A stretch of DNA of 64,000 bases from positions 2,542,001-2,606,000 of the forward strand of contig NZ_CP047940.1 of NCBI RefSeq assembly GCF_014280235.1, read 5' to 3'. The notes below the pieces were generated by a model. The model worked only from the letters and a program-made list of their open reading frames with translations. It searched no databases and was not told the DNA's origin. Origin of the DNA: Cyanobium sp. NS01. GTDB lineage: Bacteria; Cyanobacteriota; Cyanobacteriia; PCC-6307; Cyanobiaceae. Position 1 is the stretch's first letter, and every line of letters begins with the position of its first letter. Below, piece by piece: positions 23,701 to 32,927 of this stretch. The translations under genes were made by a program, and so were the position numbers.

Positions 23701-26435
23701 GCGTCGGGATCGAGCCGGTTGGCCAGCCAGGCCACCGGCAGCATCGCCCCCATGGCCAGAGCACAGACCAGGAGCTGCGGGCCGGCGATCGGCACGGTGC
23801 TGAACAGGCTGTTCATCGGCTTCCACTGGCTGAACAACAGCTGCAGCAGCACGGCCAGGCCGATCCCGAGCAACAGCTGGGGAGCACGCGCCACCGCGTC
23901 GGCCCTGCCCAGCAGACGCCTTGCCAGGCTGCGGCCCAGCTGGCTGATGCTGAGCAGGTAGATGATCCGGGCGGCAACGAGGGCCTGGATGGCGGCAGTG
24001 CGGGCCAGTTCCAGGCTGCCGCCGCCGCCCCGCACCCACTCGAACACACCGAAGATCAGCACCCAGTTGTAGAGGGACACGACCAGAATCCGGCGCAGCA
24101 GGCGCGGCGTGATCAGCGCTTCGCCCGGATCCCGGGGCGGCTGAGCCATGGTGTCATCGGCCTTGGGCTCGAATGACAGCGGCACGGTCATCGTGATCGA
24201 GTTGATCATGTTCAGCCACAGCACCTGAAGCGCCAGGATCGGCAGATCCCTGGCCAGCAGGGCACTGATCAGAATCGTCATCGACTCGCCGCCATTCACC
24301 GGCAGCAGGAAGGCGATCGCCTTGCGCAGGTTGCGGTACACCGTGCGCCCCTCCTCCACCGCCGCCTCGATCGAGGCGAAGTTGTCGTCGGTGAGGAGCA
24401 TGTCGGCAGCCTCGCGGGCCACTTCGGTGCCCCCTCTGCCCATGGCGATGCCGATATCGGCCTGCTTGAGGGCCGGAGCGTCGTTGACGCCATCGCCGGT
24501 CATCGCCACCACGGCGCCGCCGGCCTGCAGCGCCTCCACCAGCTGCAGCTTCTGGGCCGGCGCCACCCGGGCGAACACCTGACCATCGCGGGCCGCGGCG
24601 GCAAAGGCGGCGGCATCCATGGCCCCCAGGTCCTGGCCGGTGTAGGCCCGCAGCTCCTCGGCAGCGGCCCGGCCGATGCCCATGCGGGTGGCGATGGCGG
24701 TGGCCGTGGCGGCGTGATCGCCGGTGATCATGCGCACCGAGATGCCGGCCCGCTGGCAGGCCTGCACGGCGCTGATCGCCTCGGGGCGGGGTGGATCGAG
24801 CATCCCCTGCAGGCCGAGAAACACCAGTTCGCCGTCCAGGTCGCTGCGTTGCAGGTCGTGGCGGTGATGGGGCATCGGCCGCGAGGCGAAGGCGATCAGC
24901 CGCAGGCCCTCTCCGGCCAGGGCCTCCACCCGGCGATGAATGGCCTCGGCCTCGAGGGGCACCACGGCGCCATCAGCGGCGAGCATGCCGCCGCAGCGCG
25001 GCAGCAGCGCCTCCACCGATCCCTTCACCTGCAGCGAACGCTCCTGGCCGTCATGGAGGGCGGCCATGTACTGGTATTCGGAGGCGAAGGGAATCGCATC
25101 CAGTCGGGGAAAGGAGGGCTCCAGCCCGGTCTGGGTGAGACCGCCTTTCTCGGCTGCCGCCAGCAGGGCGGCCTCGGTGGGAACACCCTCCATGGTCCAG
25201 ACGCCGTGCTGCTGCCTGAGGCGGGAGTCGTTGCAGAGCACTCCGCAGCGCAGCACCTGCTCCAGGGCAGGCGGCAGGGGATCCAGCACGGCTCCATCAC
25301 TGTTGAGCAGATCGCCGTGGGGGCTGTAACCGCTGCCGCTCACCCGGTAGCTGACCCCACCGGCCACCACCACCTGCACCGTCATCTGATTTTCAGTGAG
25401 GGTGCCGGTCTTATCGGAGCACACCACCGTGGCGCTGCCCAGGGCCTCCACGGCCGGCAGCTTGCGGATGATGGCGTGGCGGGCGGCCATGCGGTTCACG
25501 CCGATGGCCAGGGTGATCGTGACCACCGCCGGCAGGCCCTCGGGGATGGCGCTGACCGCCAGGGCCACGGCCGCCTCGAACACCGCGGCGAAGGGCTGAC
25601 CGCGGCCCAGGCCGATGGCCAGGGTGAGCGCTGCCACCGCCAGGATGAAATACAGCAGCACCCGGCTGAAGCTGGCGAAGCGGCGGGTGAGCGGGGTGCT
25701 CAGCGACACCCGCTGCTGCTGGGAGCGGGAGATCTCGCCCATCTCGCTGGCTTCGCCGGTGGCCACCACCACACCCCGGCCCTGGCCAAAGGTCACGAAG
25801 CTGGCGGCGTAGGCCATGCAGCGGCGATCGGCCAGGTCAGTGTCCTCCGGCAGGAGCGCCGGGTCCTTGGCCACCGGCAGGGATTCGCCGGTGAGCCCGG
25901 ATTCATCGATCTGGAGGTCGCGCACCGCCAGCAGGCGCAGGTCGGCCGGCACCTTGTCGCCGGCCGACAGCAGCACCACATCCCCAGGCACCAGGTCCCG
26001 CGAGGGGACGCGCAGAGTCTGGTCATCGCGCAGCACGGTGGTTTCGGTGCTCACCGAGCGGGCCAGGGCGGCGATCGCCCCCTCGGCCCGGGCCTCCTGC
26101 ACGTAGCCGATCACGGCATTGATCACCGCCACAGCCCAGATCACCAGGGCGTTGGTCCAGGAGCCCAGCAGGGCCTTGATCAGGCCGGCCGCCAGCAGGA
26201 TGTAGATCAGGGGCTGGTTGAACTGCAGCAGCAGCTTCATCCAGGCCGGCTGGCCGCCCACCTCGGGCAGTTCGTTCCAGCCGTAGCGCTCATGGCGGTG
26301 GGCCACCTCGGCGGCATCGAGGCCACCATCCGGAGTGCTGCCCCACTGGCTCAGCACCGCCTCGGCTGCCTGGGCATGGGGCTGCTCACTGGCCTGCGGA
26401 GCGGTGCTGGGCGCGGCGGTGGTGGCAGGCGGCAT
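23697..26435 (-). CDS. P2-type cation-transporting ATPase (first intact copy)
   Basis: An ion pump of 912 residues in the plasma or thylakoid membrane, likely Ca2+ or Na+/K+/H+ type by overall fold. It starts with the cation-ATPase N-terminal domain ([19 protein letters not shown]), then has the TGES-type loop [11 protein letters not shown], the membrane motif [18 protein letters not shown], the phosphorylated Asp in [12 protein letters not shown] near residue 341, and the hinge [20 protein letters not shown]. The AIPEGLP motif is typical of P2 pumps; ion preference cannot be read safely. A ribosome binding site (GAAGGAC) precedes the ATG. It shares its N-terminal sequence with the relic at 30674-30823. 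Confidence 0.92.
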   Translation of the reverse strand: MPPATTAAPSTAPQASEQPHAQAAEAVLSQWGSTPDGGLDAAEVAHRHERYGWNELPEVGGQPAWMKLLLQFNQPLIYILLAAGLIKALLGSWTNALVIWAVAVINAVIGYVQEARAEGAIAALARSVSTETTVLRDDQTLRVPSRDLVPGDVVLLSAGDKVPADLRLLAVRDLQIDESGLTGESLPVAKDPALLPEDTDLADRRCMAYAASFVTFGQGRGVVVATGEASEMGEISRSQQQRVSLSTPLTRRFASFSRVLLYFILAVAALTLAIGLGRGQPFAAVFEAAVALAVSAIPEGLPAVVTITLAIGVNRMAARHAIIRKLPAVEALGSATVVCSDKTGTLTENQMTVQVVVAGGVSYRVSGSGYSPHGDLLNSDGAVLDPLPPALEQVLRCGVLCNDSRLRQQHGVWTMEGVPTEAALLAAAEKGGLTQTGLEPSFPRLDAIPFASEYQYMAALHDGQERSLQVKGSVEALLPRCGGMLAADGAVVPLEAEAIHRRVEALAGEGLRLIAFASRPMPHHRHDLQRSDLDGELVFLGLQGMLDPPRPEAISAVQACQRAGISVRMITGDHAATATAIATRMGIGRAAAEELRAYTGQDLGAMDAAAFAAAARDGQVFARVAPAQKLQLVEALQAGGAVVAMTGDGVNDAPALKQADIGIAMGRGGTEVAREAADMLLTDDNFASIEAAVEEGRTVYRNLRKAIAFLLPVNGGESMTILISALLARDLPILALQVLWLNMINSITMTVPLSFEPKADDTMAQPPRDPGEALITPRLLRRILVVSLYNWVLIFGVFEWVRGGGGSLELARTAAIQALVAARIIYLLSISQLGRSLARRLLGRADAVARAPQLLLGIGLAVLLQLLFSQWKPMNSLFSTVPIAGPQLLVCALAMGAMLPVAWLANRLDPDA

Positions 26436-26450
26436 GTCCTTCGGTATGGC

Positions 26451-26470
26451 TGCGGGGGGCTGCGGGGGGC
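26451..26470. repeat. Tandem decamer in the ATPase leader
   Basis: Two exact copies of TGCGGGGGGC lie back to back in the 5-prime leader of the P-type ATPase gene, 16-35 bases before its start codon. Confidence 0.7.
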
Positions 26471-26579
26471 TGGGACAGCGATGGCCGCAACCTAGACAGA
26501 TCGCGCCGGGCCCACCGCCGCCGCCGCGGCCGCCACACTGGGATCACCAGACCCCCACCGGCCCAGCGGAGACGCAGCC

Positions 26580-26747
26580 ATGGACGCCCCCAACGCTCCC
26601 GCACCAGCCCAGGCGCCGCGCTGGATCAAGACCGATTGCGGCCGCGCCAGGTACGCCGAGCTGGCCAGCCGCTCCGGCCCGCTGGCCTGGGTGCGGCTGG
26701 GGTGGTTTGTGCTGATCGCGGCGATCCGCGACTGGCGGCTGCCCTAG
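26580..26747 (+). CDS. Small conserved-looking membrane-associated protein
   Basis: A 55-residue frame starting at ATG 26580: an Ala/Pro leader, RWIKTDCGRARYAELASR, then an amphipathic or single-span hydrophobic stretch GPLAWVRLGWFVLIAAI and a short RDWRLP tail. The composition is protein-like and the stop is clean. It is divergent from the P-type ATPase and lies 120 bases upstream of the choice-of-anchor-I gene. I do not recognise the family. Confidence 0.5.
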   Translation: MDAPNAPAPAQAPRWIKTDCGRARYAELASRSGPLAWVRLGWFVLIAAIRDWRLP

Positions 26748-26867
26748 GTCGCGTCTGAACCCAGCAGCACTCTTTAACAGACGCGTTCGGCTGGCTTCAT
26801 CGCCCCTTAACCCCTCACACAGTGAGAGGTGAGAGTGTTTCGGGTAGTTCGATAGCGCACGCTACCA

Positions 26868-28751
26868 ATGGCAGCAACCTTCCTCGTGCCGCCCCTGGGA
26901 TCCCTACTCGGCAGCCGCAACCGCGGCCGAAGTCCCGAGATGGAACCGTCCATGCCGCTGACCAGCCTGACCAACGACACCCTGTTCTCCGAGGACGTCA
27001 GCTTCGCCAGCTTCAAGAACACCTCCATTTCCGCCTTCTTCAAAAAATTGTTCAGGCAACGCCCCTGGATTGAACCGGCCATGCCACTGGTGGGCCGCAT
27101 CGACCTCACGCCGTTCTCCCAGGACCCCAGCGGCGACGACGATGGACTGGTGGCGGAAATCAGCGCCTCGGTGTTCATCGGCCACAAGCTCTTCACCCTC
27201 TCCAGCGGCGGCAGCAATCTGGTGAGCCTCACCGACTGGAGCAATTCGGCCGATCCGGTGATGGCCGATCAGCTCGACTTCGCCGGCTTCGAAACCACCT
27301 CCATCGCCGCCTTCGGCAACTTGTTCGCCGTAGCCGCCACACCCGACGGCTACGGCGACTCCGGTGCCGACGGGAACACCGATCCCACGCCGGAGAGCCT
27401 GGTGCGCTTCTTCAGCATCAACCCCCGCGGCAAGCTCAAGGAACTTGGTGAAGTGAGCACCGGCTTCCTCAGCGACGGCACGGCGTTCAGCCGCAACGGC
27501 CGCCAACTCTATGTTGCCAACGAGGGCGAACCCAATGCCGATTACAGCGTCGATCCGGTCGGCAGCGTGTCGATCATCGAACTCAGCGGCAAGGGCAGAA
27601 ACAAGAACTTCGAGGAAATCGAGATTGCCCTGCCCGATCTGAATTCAGACGTGGAGCTGCTGGGCTCGGGTATCCGCTTCGGGGGCAATCAGCCCGGCGT
27701 CACCGATAGCTTCGGCCAGGACGCCGAACCAGAGTACGTGGCGGCGGCCGGCAGCTACCTGTTTGTGACCCTGCAGGAAACCAACACGGTGGCCCGTATC
27801 GATTTGGACACCAACAAAGTGGACGCCTATATCGGCCTGGGCTGGGTGAATTACAGCAAGGTGTCGGTGGACCTCGATGACAGAGACGACGGTTTCGAGC
27901 CCAAGACCGGACAGCTGGTGGTTGGCCTCCGCCAACCGGATGGCCTGGCGGCCTGGGAAGCCGGTCGCTCAGTGTACTTCGCCACCGCCAACGAGGGCGA
28001 CGGCCGCGAATATGGTGATTTCGAAGATGCGCGGCGTAACAGCAGCCTTGGCTATGTCAAAGTTCCGGAAAGGCTCGATCTGATCGTCGACGGCAACAAC
28101 CGCGATCGGGCCCTGGTGCTGAGCAATGCCCTCGGCGACGCTGATGCCAGCAACGACTTCAGCTTCGAGGACACATCCGGCGCCCCACCTTCAGGCACCC
28201 CGGTAAGCTTTGGCTCCCGCAGCCTCAGCATCTACGACGGCATCACCGGCCAGCTGTTATGGGACAGCTGGATGACCGACAGCATCAACGGCACATCCTA
28301 CAATACAAGCCTGCAGAACATCGCTCAGTTCGCTGGCATCTACGACGACGGGCGCAGCGATGCCAAGGGCGTAGAGCCCGAATCGGTGTCGGTGGTGAAT
28401 TATCGGGGTTCCCGCTATCTCGTGGGCTCCCTAGAGCGCACCGATGCCGGTGATGCACCCGATGAGATCACCCAGGGGGGCCTTCTGGTGGTATATGACG
28501 TCTCAGAGACTAGCGACGTCGATTTCGTCACTTACCAGCAGGTGAGCCGCAGCCCGGAGGGTCTGGAGGTGATCGAAGCTAGAGAGAGCCCAACCGGCCG
28601 GCTGCTGCTGGGGGTGAGCAGTGAGTTCAACTCCAATTCCGTGGAGCTGCTCGATTTCGGCGCGTTGCTCAACAACGGCAACGGAGTCGATTACCTCAAC
28701 AGTGATTTGGCCAACGCCAACCTCTACCAAACCCTTGATCCCATCATCTGA
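26868..28751 (+). CDS. Choice-of-anchor I domain beta-propeller protein
   Basis: A 627-residue protein of the choice-of-anchor I family, a seven-bladed-propeller-like extracellular domain related to the PhoX-like/esterase-type secreted proteins. Diagnostic segments are DGTAFSRNGRQLYVANEGEP, YVAAAGSYLFVTLQETNTV, PDGLAAWEAGRSVYFATANE followed by GDGREY, and the closing SPEGLEVIEARESP. Many members have a C-terminal sorting or RTX domain; none is visible here. No cleavable signal peptide is evident at the chosen start. An ATG at 26953 would remove 28 odd residues. The gene is less GC-rich than its neighbours, consistent with a transferred or surface-protein origin. Confidence 0.8.
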   Translation: MAATFLVPPLGSLLGSRNRGRSPEMEPSMPLTSLTNDTLFSEDVSFASFKNTSISAFFKKLFRQRPWIEPAMPLVGRIDLTPFSQDPSGDDDGLVAEISASVFIGHKLFTLSSGGSNLVSLTDWSNSADPVMADQLDFAGFETTSIAAFGNLFAVAATPDGYGDSGADGNTDPTPESLVRFFSINPRGKLKELGEVSTGFLSDGTAFSRNGRQLYVANEGEPNADYSVDPVGSVSIIELSGKGRNKNFEEIEIALPDLNSDVELLGSGIRFGGNQPGVTDSFGQDAEPEYVAAAGSYLFVTLQETNTVARIDLDTNKVDAYIGLGWVNYSKVSVDLDDRDDGFEPKTGQLVVGLRQPDGLAAWEAGRSVYFATANEGDGREYGDFEDARRNSSLGYVKVPERLDLIVDGNNRDRALVLSNALGDADASNDFSFEDTSGAPPSGTPVSFGSRSLSIYDGITGQLLWDSWMTDSINGTSYNTSLQNIAQFAGIYDDGRSDAKGVEPESVSVVNYRGSRYLVGSLERTDAGDAPDEITQGGLLVVYDVSETSDVDFVTYQQVSRSPEGLEVIEARESPTGRLLLGVSSEFNSNSVELLDFGALLNNGNGVDYLNSDLANANLYQTLDPII

Positions 28752-28769
28752 GACCGGAAGGCCTCAGCC

Positions 28770-28790
28770 CCAGGGCTGATCAGCCCCTGG
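28770..28790. terminator. Candidate shared hairpin between convergent genes
   Basis: CCAGGG-CTGATCAGC-CCCTGG forms a hairpin just after the choice-of-anchor-I stop codon and immediately beyond the stop of the convergent TVP38 gene. There is no U tract, so a bidirectional terminator role is inferred. Confidence 0.4.
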
Positions 28791-28791
28791 C

Positions 28792-29514
28792 TCAGCCCCT
28801 TCGATGGGGGGCTTTCTGTCCGGGCCCTCCACCGGCTCCAGCGCCCGCCGTGGCGGCCACCCCCACCAGCCGCAGGGCCCAGGTGGTGGCGTCGGCCCGA
28901 CCGCTCAGCAGCTCGCCGAAGCGGGCCACATCGCCGGCCAGGCCCCCGAGGCTGCAGAACAGCACCGTGCCGGGCACGATGCCGATCAGGCCGATCGAAT
29001 AGTCGCGCAGGCTCACGTCGCTGAGGCCGTAGGCGAGGTTGAGCAGGGAGAAGGGAAAGGCCGGTGACAGGCGGGTGAGCAGCACCAGCCGCAGGCCTTC
29101 GCGGCTCACGGCCCGCTCGATCGCCTGGAGCTTCGGTGCCGATGCCAGCCGCCGGCGGGCCCACTCCCGCAGCCAACCCCGGCCCAGCAGGAAGGCGGCC
29201 TCGGCCCCCAGGCTGGCCCCCACCAGCACCACCAGGCTCACCCACCAGGGGCCGTAGAGGGCCCCGGCCAGCATCGAGGCCCACACCCCCGGCAGCAGCA
29301 GCGTCACCCAGAGGGCGTAGAGGGGCACGAAGGCCACCGCTCCCAGGGGAGAGCGCAGCAGGGGCAGCAGCTGATCAAGCTGATCGGGGGGGCCATCCGT
29401 TGCGGCGGGGCCCTGATGGGCAGCGGACCCCTTGCCTAGCCTGCACCCCCATGCCCGCCGCCATGAGGCCTGCCCGCCGCCGCTCCACCCCGCGCGCGCC
29501 CTGGCGATCGCCAC
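28792..29514 (-). CDS. TVP38/TMEM64 family (VTT domain) membrane protein
   Basis: A 240-residue membrane protein. The VTT core has PLYALWVTLLLPGVWASMLA, FGPWWVSLVVLVGASLGAE-like (here YGPWWVSLVVLVGASLGAEA), then RLSPAFPFSLLNLAYGLSDV and IGIVPGTVLFCSLGGLAGD. These are the conserved motifs of the DedA/TVP38 group, whose members are linked to membrane lipid scrambling. The first 45 residues look noncoding, so the real start is probably an internal GTG, TTG or CTG near the start of QLDQLLPLLRSPLGAVAF. It is a single gene, convergent with the propeller protein. Confidence 0.82.
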   Translation of the reverse strand: MAIARARAGWSGGGQASWRRAWGCRLGKGSAAHQGPAATDGPPDQLDQLLPLLRSPLGAVAFVPLYALWVTLLLPGVWASMLAGALYGPWWVSLVVLVGASLGAEAAFLLGRGWLREWARRRLASAPKLQAIERAVSREGLRLVLLTRLSPAFPFSLLNLAYGLSDVSLRDYSIGLIGIVPGTVLFCSLGGLAGDVARFGELLSGRADATTWALRLVGVAATAGAGAGGGPGQKAPHRRG

Positions 29515-30673
29515 TGCTGGCCGCCCTGCTCGCCCTGGTCCTCAGCGTGGCTCTGCCCCTGCTGCCGGCGCCGCTGGGGAACGGCGGCCCGGCGGGGGCG
29601 GTCCGGGCCCAGTCGGTGGCCCCCCGGCGGTGGGCGGCACGGTGGAGGAGCGCACCGCGGCGACCATCGAACTGGACGGCCGCAAACTGTTCCGCATCTG
29701 GCCCTCCAGCAACCTCAGCGCCGAGCAGCGCAGTGAGGCCATCAACCAGCAGCTGGCACAGGCAGCGGAAGCCCAGGGGGCGCTGACCCTGGAGCTGCGC
29801 CGCGCCAACAACCTGCCGGTGCTGGTGCTCAACGACCGCACCCTGCTCAGGGTCACCGAGCGCGACGTGGCGGAGGGCCTGGAGGCCATGGAACAGGCCG
29901 AGGCCTGGCGGCAGCAGCTGGAGCGGGCGCTGGCCCGCGCCCGGGCCGAACGGCGCCCGGACCACCTGCGCCGCCGGCTGCCCGCCCTACTGGCGGTGCT
30001 GGCCCTGGCCGCCGCCAGCCACTGGGCCCTGCAGACCTTCTGGCGGCGCCGCTTCCCCGACGCCTGGGCCCTCCAGAGCGAGGGTCAGGGGGAGCGGCAG
30101 CGCCGCGGCAGCCGCTTCCTGCAGCGGGCGGCTCTGCTGCTGCTGCAGACCGGCGTGTGGATCGCCGCTCTGGTGTGAATCAGTGACCAGTTCCCCCTCA
30201 GCCGGCGCCTGCTGAGCACCGCCGTGGAGACAGCCACCCACTGGTTGGCGGTGCCCTTCCTGCCCTTGGGGGAGCGCAGCTATTCGCTGCTGGATGTGGT
30301 GATTCTGGTGGCGCTGCTGGTGCGGGCCGTGTGGCTGGTGCTGCAGCTGTTGCGCAGCCGCGTACTGCGCTACACGGGCATGAGCGCCGGCGGCCAGGAG
30401 GCCGTGGCCTTTGTGGCCCGCTATGGCCTGCTGCTGGTGGGCACCTTGGTGCTGCTGCAGCTCTGGGGGCTGGATCTCACCTCCCTCACGCTGTTCGCCA
30501 GCGTGCTTGGGGTGGGGGTGGGCCTCGGCCTGCAGGGGATCACCAAGAACTTCCTCAGCGGCCTGATCATCATTTTCGAGCGACCGATCCAGGTGGGCGA
30601 CTTCGTGGAGATCGGCGACCTGCAGGGCAGCGTCGACAGCCTCGGCCTGCGCAGCACCAAGGTGACCACCCTG
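29463..30673 (+). pseudogene. Broken MscS-family channel (first copy)
   Basis: A dead paralogue of the intact channel at 31246-32883. The signal-peptide part (MRPARRRSTPRAPWRSPLLA) is in one frame; the mature domain from EERTAATIELDGRKLFRIWP on is in another, so a frameshift lies near 29600-29640. The second lesion is an in-frame TGA at 30176-30178, after which the same frame continues (FPLSRRLLSTAVETATHW). The third is loss of the C-terminal third: homology stops exactly at 30673, after STKVTTL. From 30365 to 30673 it is identical by eye to 32119-32427 of the intact gene, although the 5-prime part has diverged strongly. Confidence 0.88.
30365..30673 (+). repeat. 309-bp tract identical to 32119-32427
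   Basis: This is a direct repeat covering the transmembrane and pore segment of the MscS domain. I compared the two copies base by base and saw no difference; the offset is 1754 bases. Outside the repeat the two genes are clearly divergent. Confidence 0.9.
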
Positions 30674-30823
30674 CCGGCGGGCCACCTCGGCGGCCTCCAG
30701 GCCGCGGTCGGGCTGGCTGCCGAACTGAAGCAGCACCGCCTGGCCGTCCTCAGCGTGGGGCGGCCCAGGCCGCAACTCCGGGCCGTCGGGGCAAGCCTGG
30801 CTGGGAGGAACCGGCGGCATCGT
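30674..30823 (-). pseudogene. N-terminal relic of a P-type cation ATPase
   Basis: About 50 codons read leftward from ATG 30823 (MPPVPPSQACP), ending at QAVLLQFGSQPDRGLEAAEV and ARR. This aligns with the N-terminus of the intact ATPase at 26435, which also opens MPP and has [20 protein letters not shown]: about 16 of 24 positions agree. The relic stops exactly where the dead MscS gene stops (30673/30674), so one rearrangement truncated both. The remaining 860 or so codons are absent. Confidence 0.7.
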
Positions 30824-30843
30824 TCTTCTGCACAGGCACCACT

Positions 30844-30860
30844 TCTGCAACTGTTGCAGA
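30844..30860. promoter_or_regulatory. Perfect 17-bp inverted repeat upstream of the ATPase relic
   Basis: TCTGCAACTGTTGCAGA is a perfect palindrome around a 3-base centre, 20-37 bases upstream of the relic ATG. The position fits an operator of the lost ATPase gene. The cognate regulator is unknown. Confidence 0.4.
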
Positions 30861-31245
30861 GTTGCCGAGGTGTTGTGTCTCAGCCGGTTGTTCAGCAAAG
30901 CCGCTCTCTGAGCTGCTGCTGAGGTGAGCGTCAGGCAAGGGCTGAGTGTGTCCTGAGGCGGTGTTCGATCAACCAGGAGCGCGGCAGCCACAGGCTGCTC
31001 TCGGTGTTCTGAAAGGCCTTGGCATCGGCCTACTCCCGGCGGAGGGTCTGGGTGTCGATGCAGTCGGCCGGTGACCATGCCGCTGGGCTTGGCCGCTGGT
31101 GCGGATGGGCCTGAGTCCCAGGGTGCGGCCGATGGCTTCCCTAGCGACCAGCGGCCCGGTTGCTGAAGTCAACGGTGGTGCGCTGGCCCCGGCCTGCCGG
31201 GGGTTGCCGGTTGGGTTCCTAACCTGATCGCAGTGCCGAGAAGCC
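30861..31245. other. Degenerate noncoding stretch
   Basis: There are 385 bases without a convincing gene. Minus-strand pieces (DCIDTQTLRRE, a stop, then AFQNTESSLWLPRSWLIEHR) read like a broken coding sequence, possibly transposase or other debris, but I cannot name a family. The 3-prime end is the leader of the intact MscS gene. Confidence 0.4.
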
Positions 31246-32883
31246 ATGACAGCGCGGAGGGGCCCGGCGGCACCGGCGGCGGGTCCATGGCTCAGCCGGT
31301 TGCTCCGCCCACTGTTCAGCCTGGTGCTGAGCCTGCTGCTGGTAGCCGGCTTGGGGCTCCCGGCCCTGGCGGAGCTGGGGGCAGGAGCCAACCCTGCCGC
31401 CAGCTCCGCCCCGATCGTGCTGGATGGCCGCCGGCTGTTTGAACTCTGGCCATCGCGCACGCTCAGCGCCCAGCAGCGCAGCGACACCGTGAACGAGCGG
31501 CTGGAGCAGGCGATCGCCTCCGGCGGGCCGGTGAAGCTGGAGGTGCGCCAGACCAACAACCTGCCGGTGCTGAGCCTCAACGGCCGCACCCTGGTGACGG
31601 TGACCGAGCGGGACGTGGCCGAGGGCCTCGAGGCCCGGGATCAGGCCGAACTCTGGCAACGAAAACTCGAGCAGGCCATCGCCACCGCCCGGCGGGAGCG
31701 CCGCCCCGAACACCTGGTGCGGATGCTGCCGGTGGCCCTGGCCATCCTGCTGGCGGCCCTGGGCCTGCACCTGCTGCTGCGGCGTCTGTGGCAGCGCTGG
31801 TTTCCCCGGGCCCTGGTGCCCCTGGGCATGGAGGGCGAGCGCCGCGACCGCTCCAGCCGGTTCCTGCTGCGCGCGGCCCTCTTACTGCTTCAGGCCGGGG
31901 TGTGGGTGGCAGCCGCGGCGGCCGCGATGGATCTGTTCCCCGCCAGCCGCCGGCTCAGCGCCGGCCTGGTGGCCGCCACGCGCAGCTGGCTGGGGTCCCC
32001 GTTCCTGCCACTGGGGCAGCGCAGCTACTCCCTCCAGGACGTGGCGGTGCTGCTGCTGCTGTTCGTGGCGCTGACCCAGGCCGTAGGGGTGCTGCAAAGC
32101 CTGCTGCGCAAACGGGTGCTGCGCTACACGGGCATGAGCGCCGGCGGCCAGGAGGCCGTGGCCTTTGTGGCCCGCTATGGCCTGCTGCTGGTGGGCACCT
32201 TGGTGCTGCTGCAGCTCTGGGGGCTGGATCTCACCTCCCTCACGCTGTTCGCCAGCGTGCTTGGGGTGGGGGTGGGCCTCGGCCTGCAGGGGATCACCAA
32301 GAACTTCCTCAGCGGCCTGATCATCATTTTCGAGCGACCGATCCAGGTGGGCGACTTCGTGGAGATCGGCGACCTGCAGGGCAGCGTCGACAGCCTCGGC
32401 CTGCGCAGCACCAAGGTGACCACCCTGGATGGGGTGACGATCATCGTGCCCAATTCGGAATTCCTCGAATCGCGGGTGGTGAACTGGAGCCACGGCAGTC
32501 CGGTGTCGCGGCTGCAGGTGCCGGTGGGGGTGGCCTACGGCTCCGACACCTCGGCGGTGCGCGACGCCCTGATCACCGCCTGCCAGGGCAACCGGGCCGT
32601 GCTGATGACGCCGACACCCCAGGTGTTCTTCAGCAGCTTCGGGGATAGCTCCCTCAACTTCACCCTGCTGGTGTGGACCCGGGAGCCCCGCCGCCAGTAC
32701 GAGATCGTGAGCGACCTCAACTTCCGCATCGAGGCGATCCTGCGGGCCCAGGGGATCACCGTGCCCTTCCCGCAACGGGACCTGCACCTGGGTGGGGAGG
32801 GGCTGCGGCTGCAACTGCCACCGGCCCTGGAAGCAGCGCTGCAGGCGCTGGTGGACCGCCGCGCCCCCCCCCCGGAGCCCTGA
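31246..32883 (+). CDS. MscS-family mechanosensitive ion channel (intact copy)
   Basis: A 545-residue small-conductance-type channel that opens under membrane tension and releases solutes on osmotic downshock. Residues 1-42 form a signal peptide (LFSLVLSLLLVAGLGLPALA). A periplasmic domain follows (FELWPSRTLSAQQRSDTVNE), then membrane helices at about 165-185, 210-225, 255-280 and 305-330. The pore-lining helix and beta domain are VLGVGVGLGLQGITKNFLSG, FERPIQVGDFVEIGDLQGSV and VTIIVPNSEFLESRVVNW, followed by the alpha/beta C-terminus ending FPQRDLHL. It shares a 309-bp stretch with the dead upstream copy. Confidence 0.93.
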   Translation: MTARRGPAAPAAGPWLSRLLRPLFSLVLSLLLVAGLGLPALAELGAGANPAASSAPIVLDGRRLFELWPSRTLSAQQRSDTVNERLEQAIASGGPVKLEVRQTNNLPVLSLNGRTLVTVTERDVAEGLEARDQAELWQRKLEQAIATARRERRPEHLVRMLPVALAILLAALGLHLLLRRLWQRWFPRALVPLGMEGERRDRSSRFLLRAALLLLQAGVWVAAAAAAMDLFPASRRLSAGLVAATRSWLGSPFLPLGQRSYSLQDVAVLLLLFVALTQAVGVLQSLLRKRVLRYTGMSAGGQEAVAFVARYGLLLVGTLVLLQLWGLDLTSLTLFASVLGVGVGLGLQGITKNFLSGLIIIFERPIQVGDFVEIGDLQGSVDSLGLRSTKVTTLDGVTIIVPNSEFLESRVVNWSHGSPVSRLQVPVGVAYGSDTSAVRDALITACQGNRAVLMTPTPQVFFSSFGDSSLNFTLLVWTREPRRQYEIVSDLNFRIEAILRAQGITVPFPQRDLHLGGEGLRLQLPPALEAALQALVDRRAPPPEP

Positions 32884-32927
32884 GCATCGAGGGGCTGCCG
32901 CGGCAGCGGAGCCAAGAGGATGGCGCC

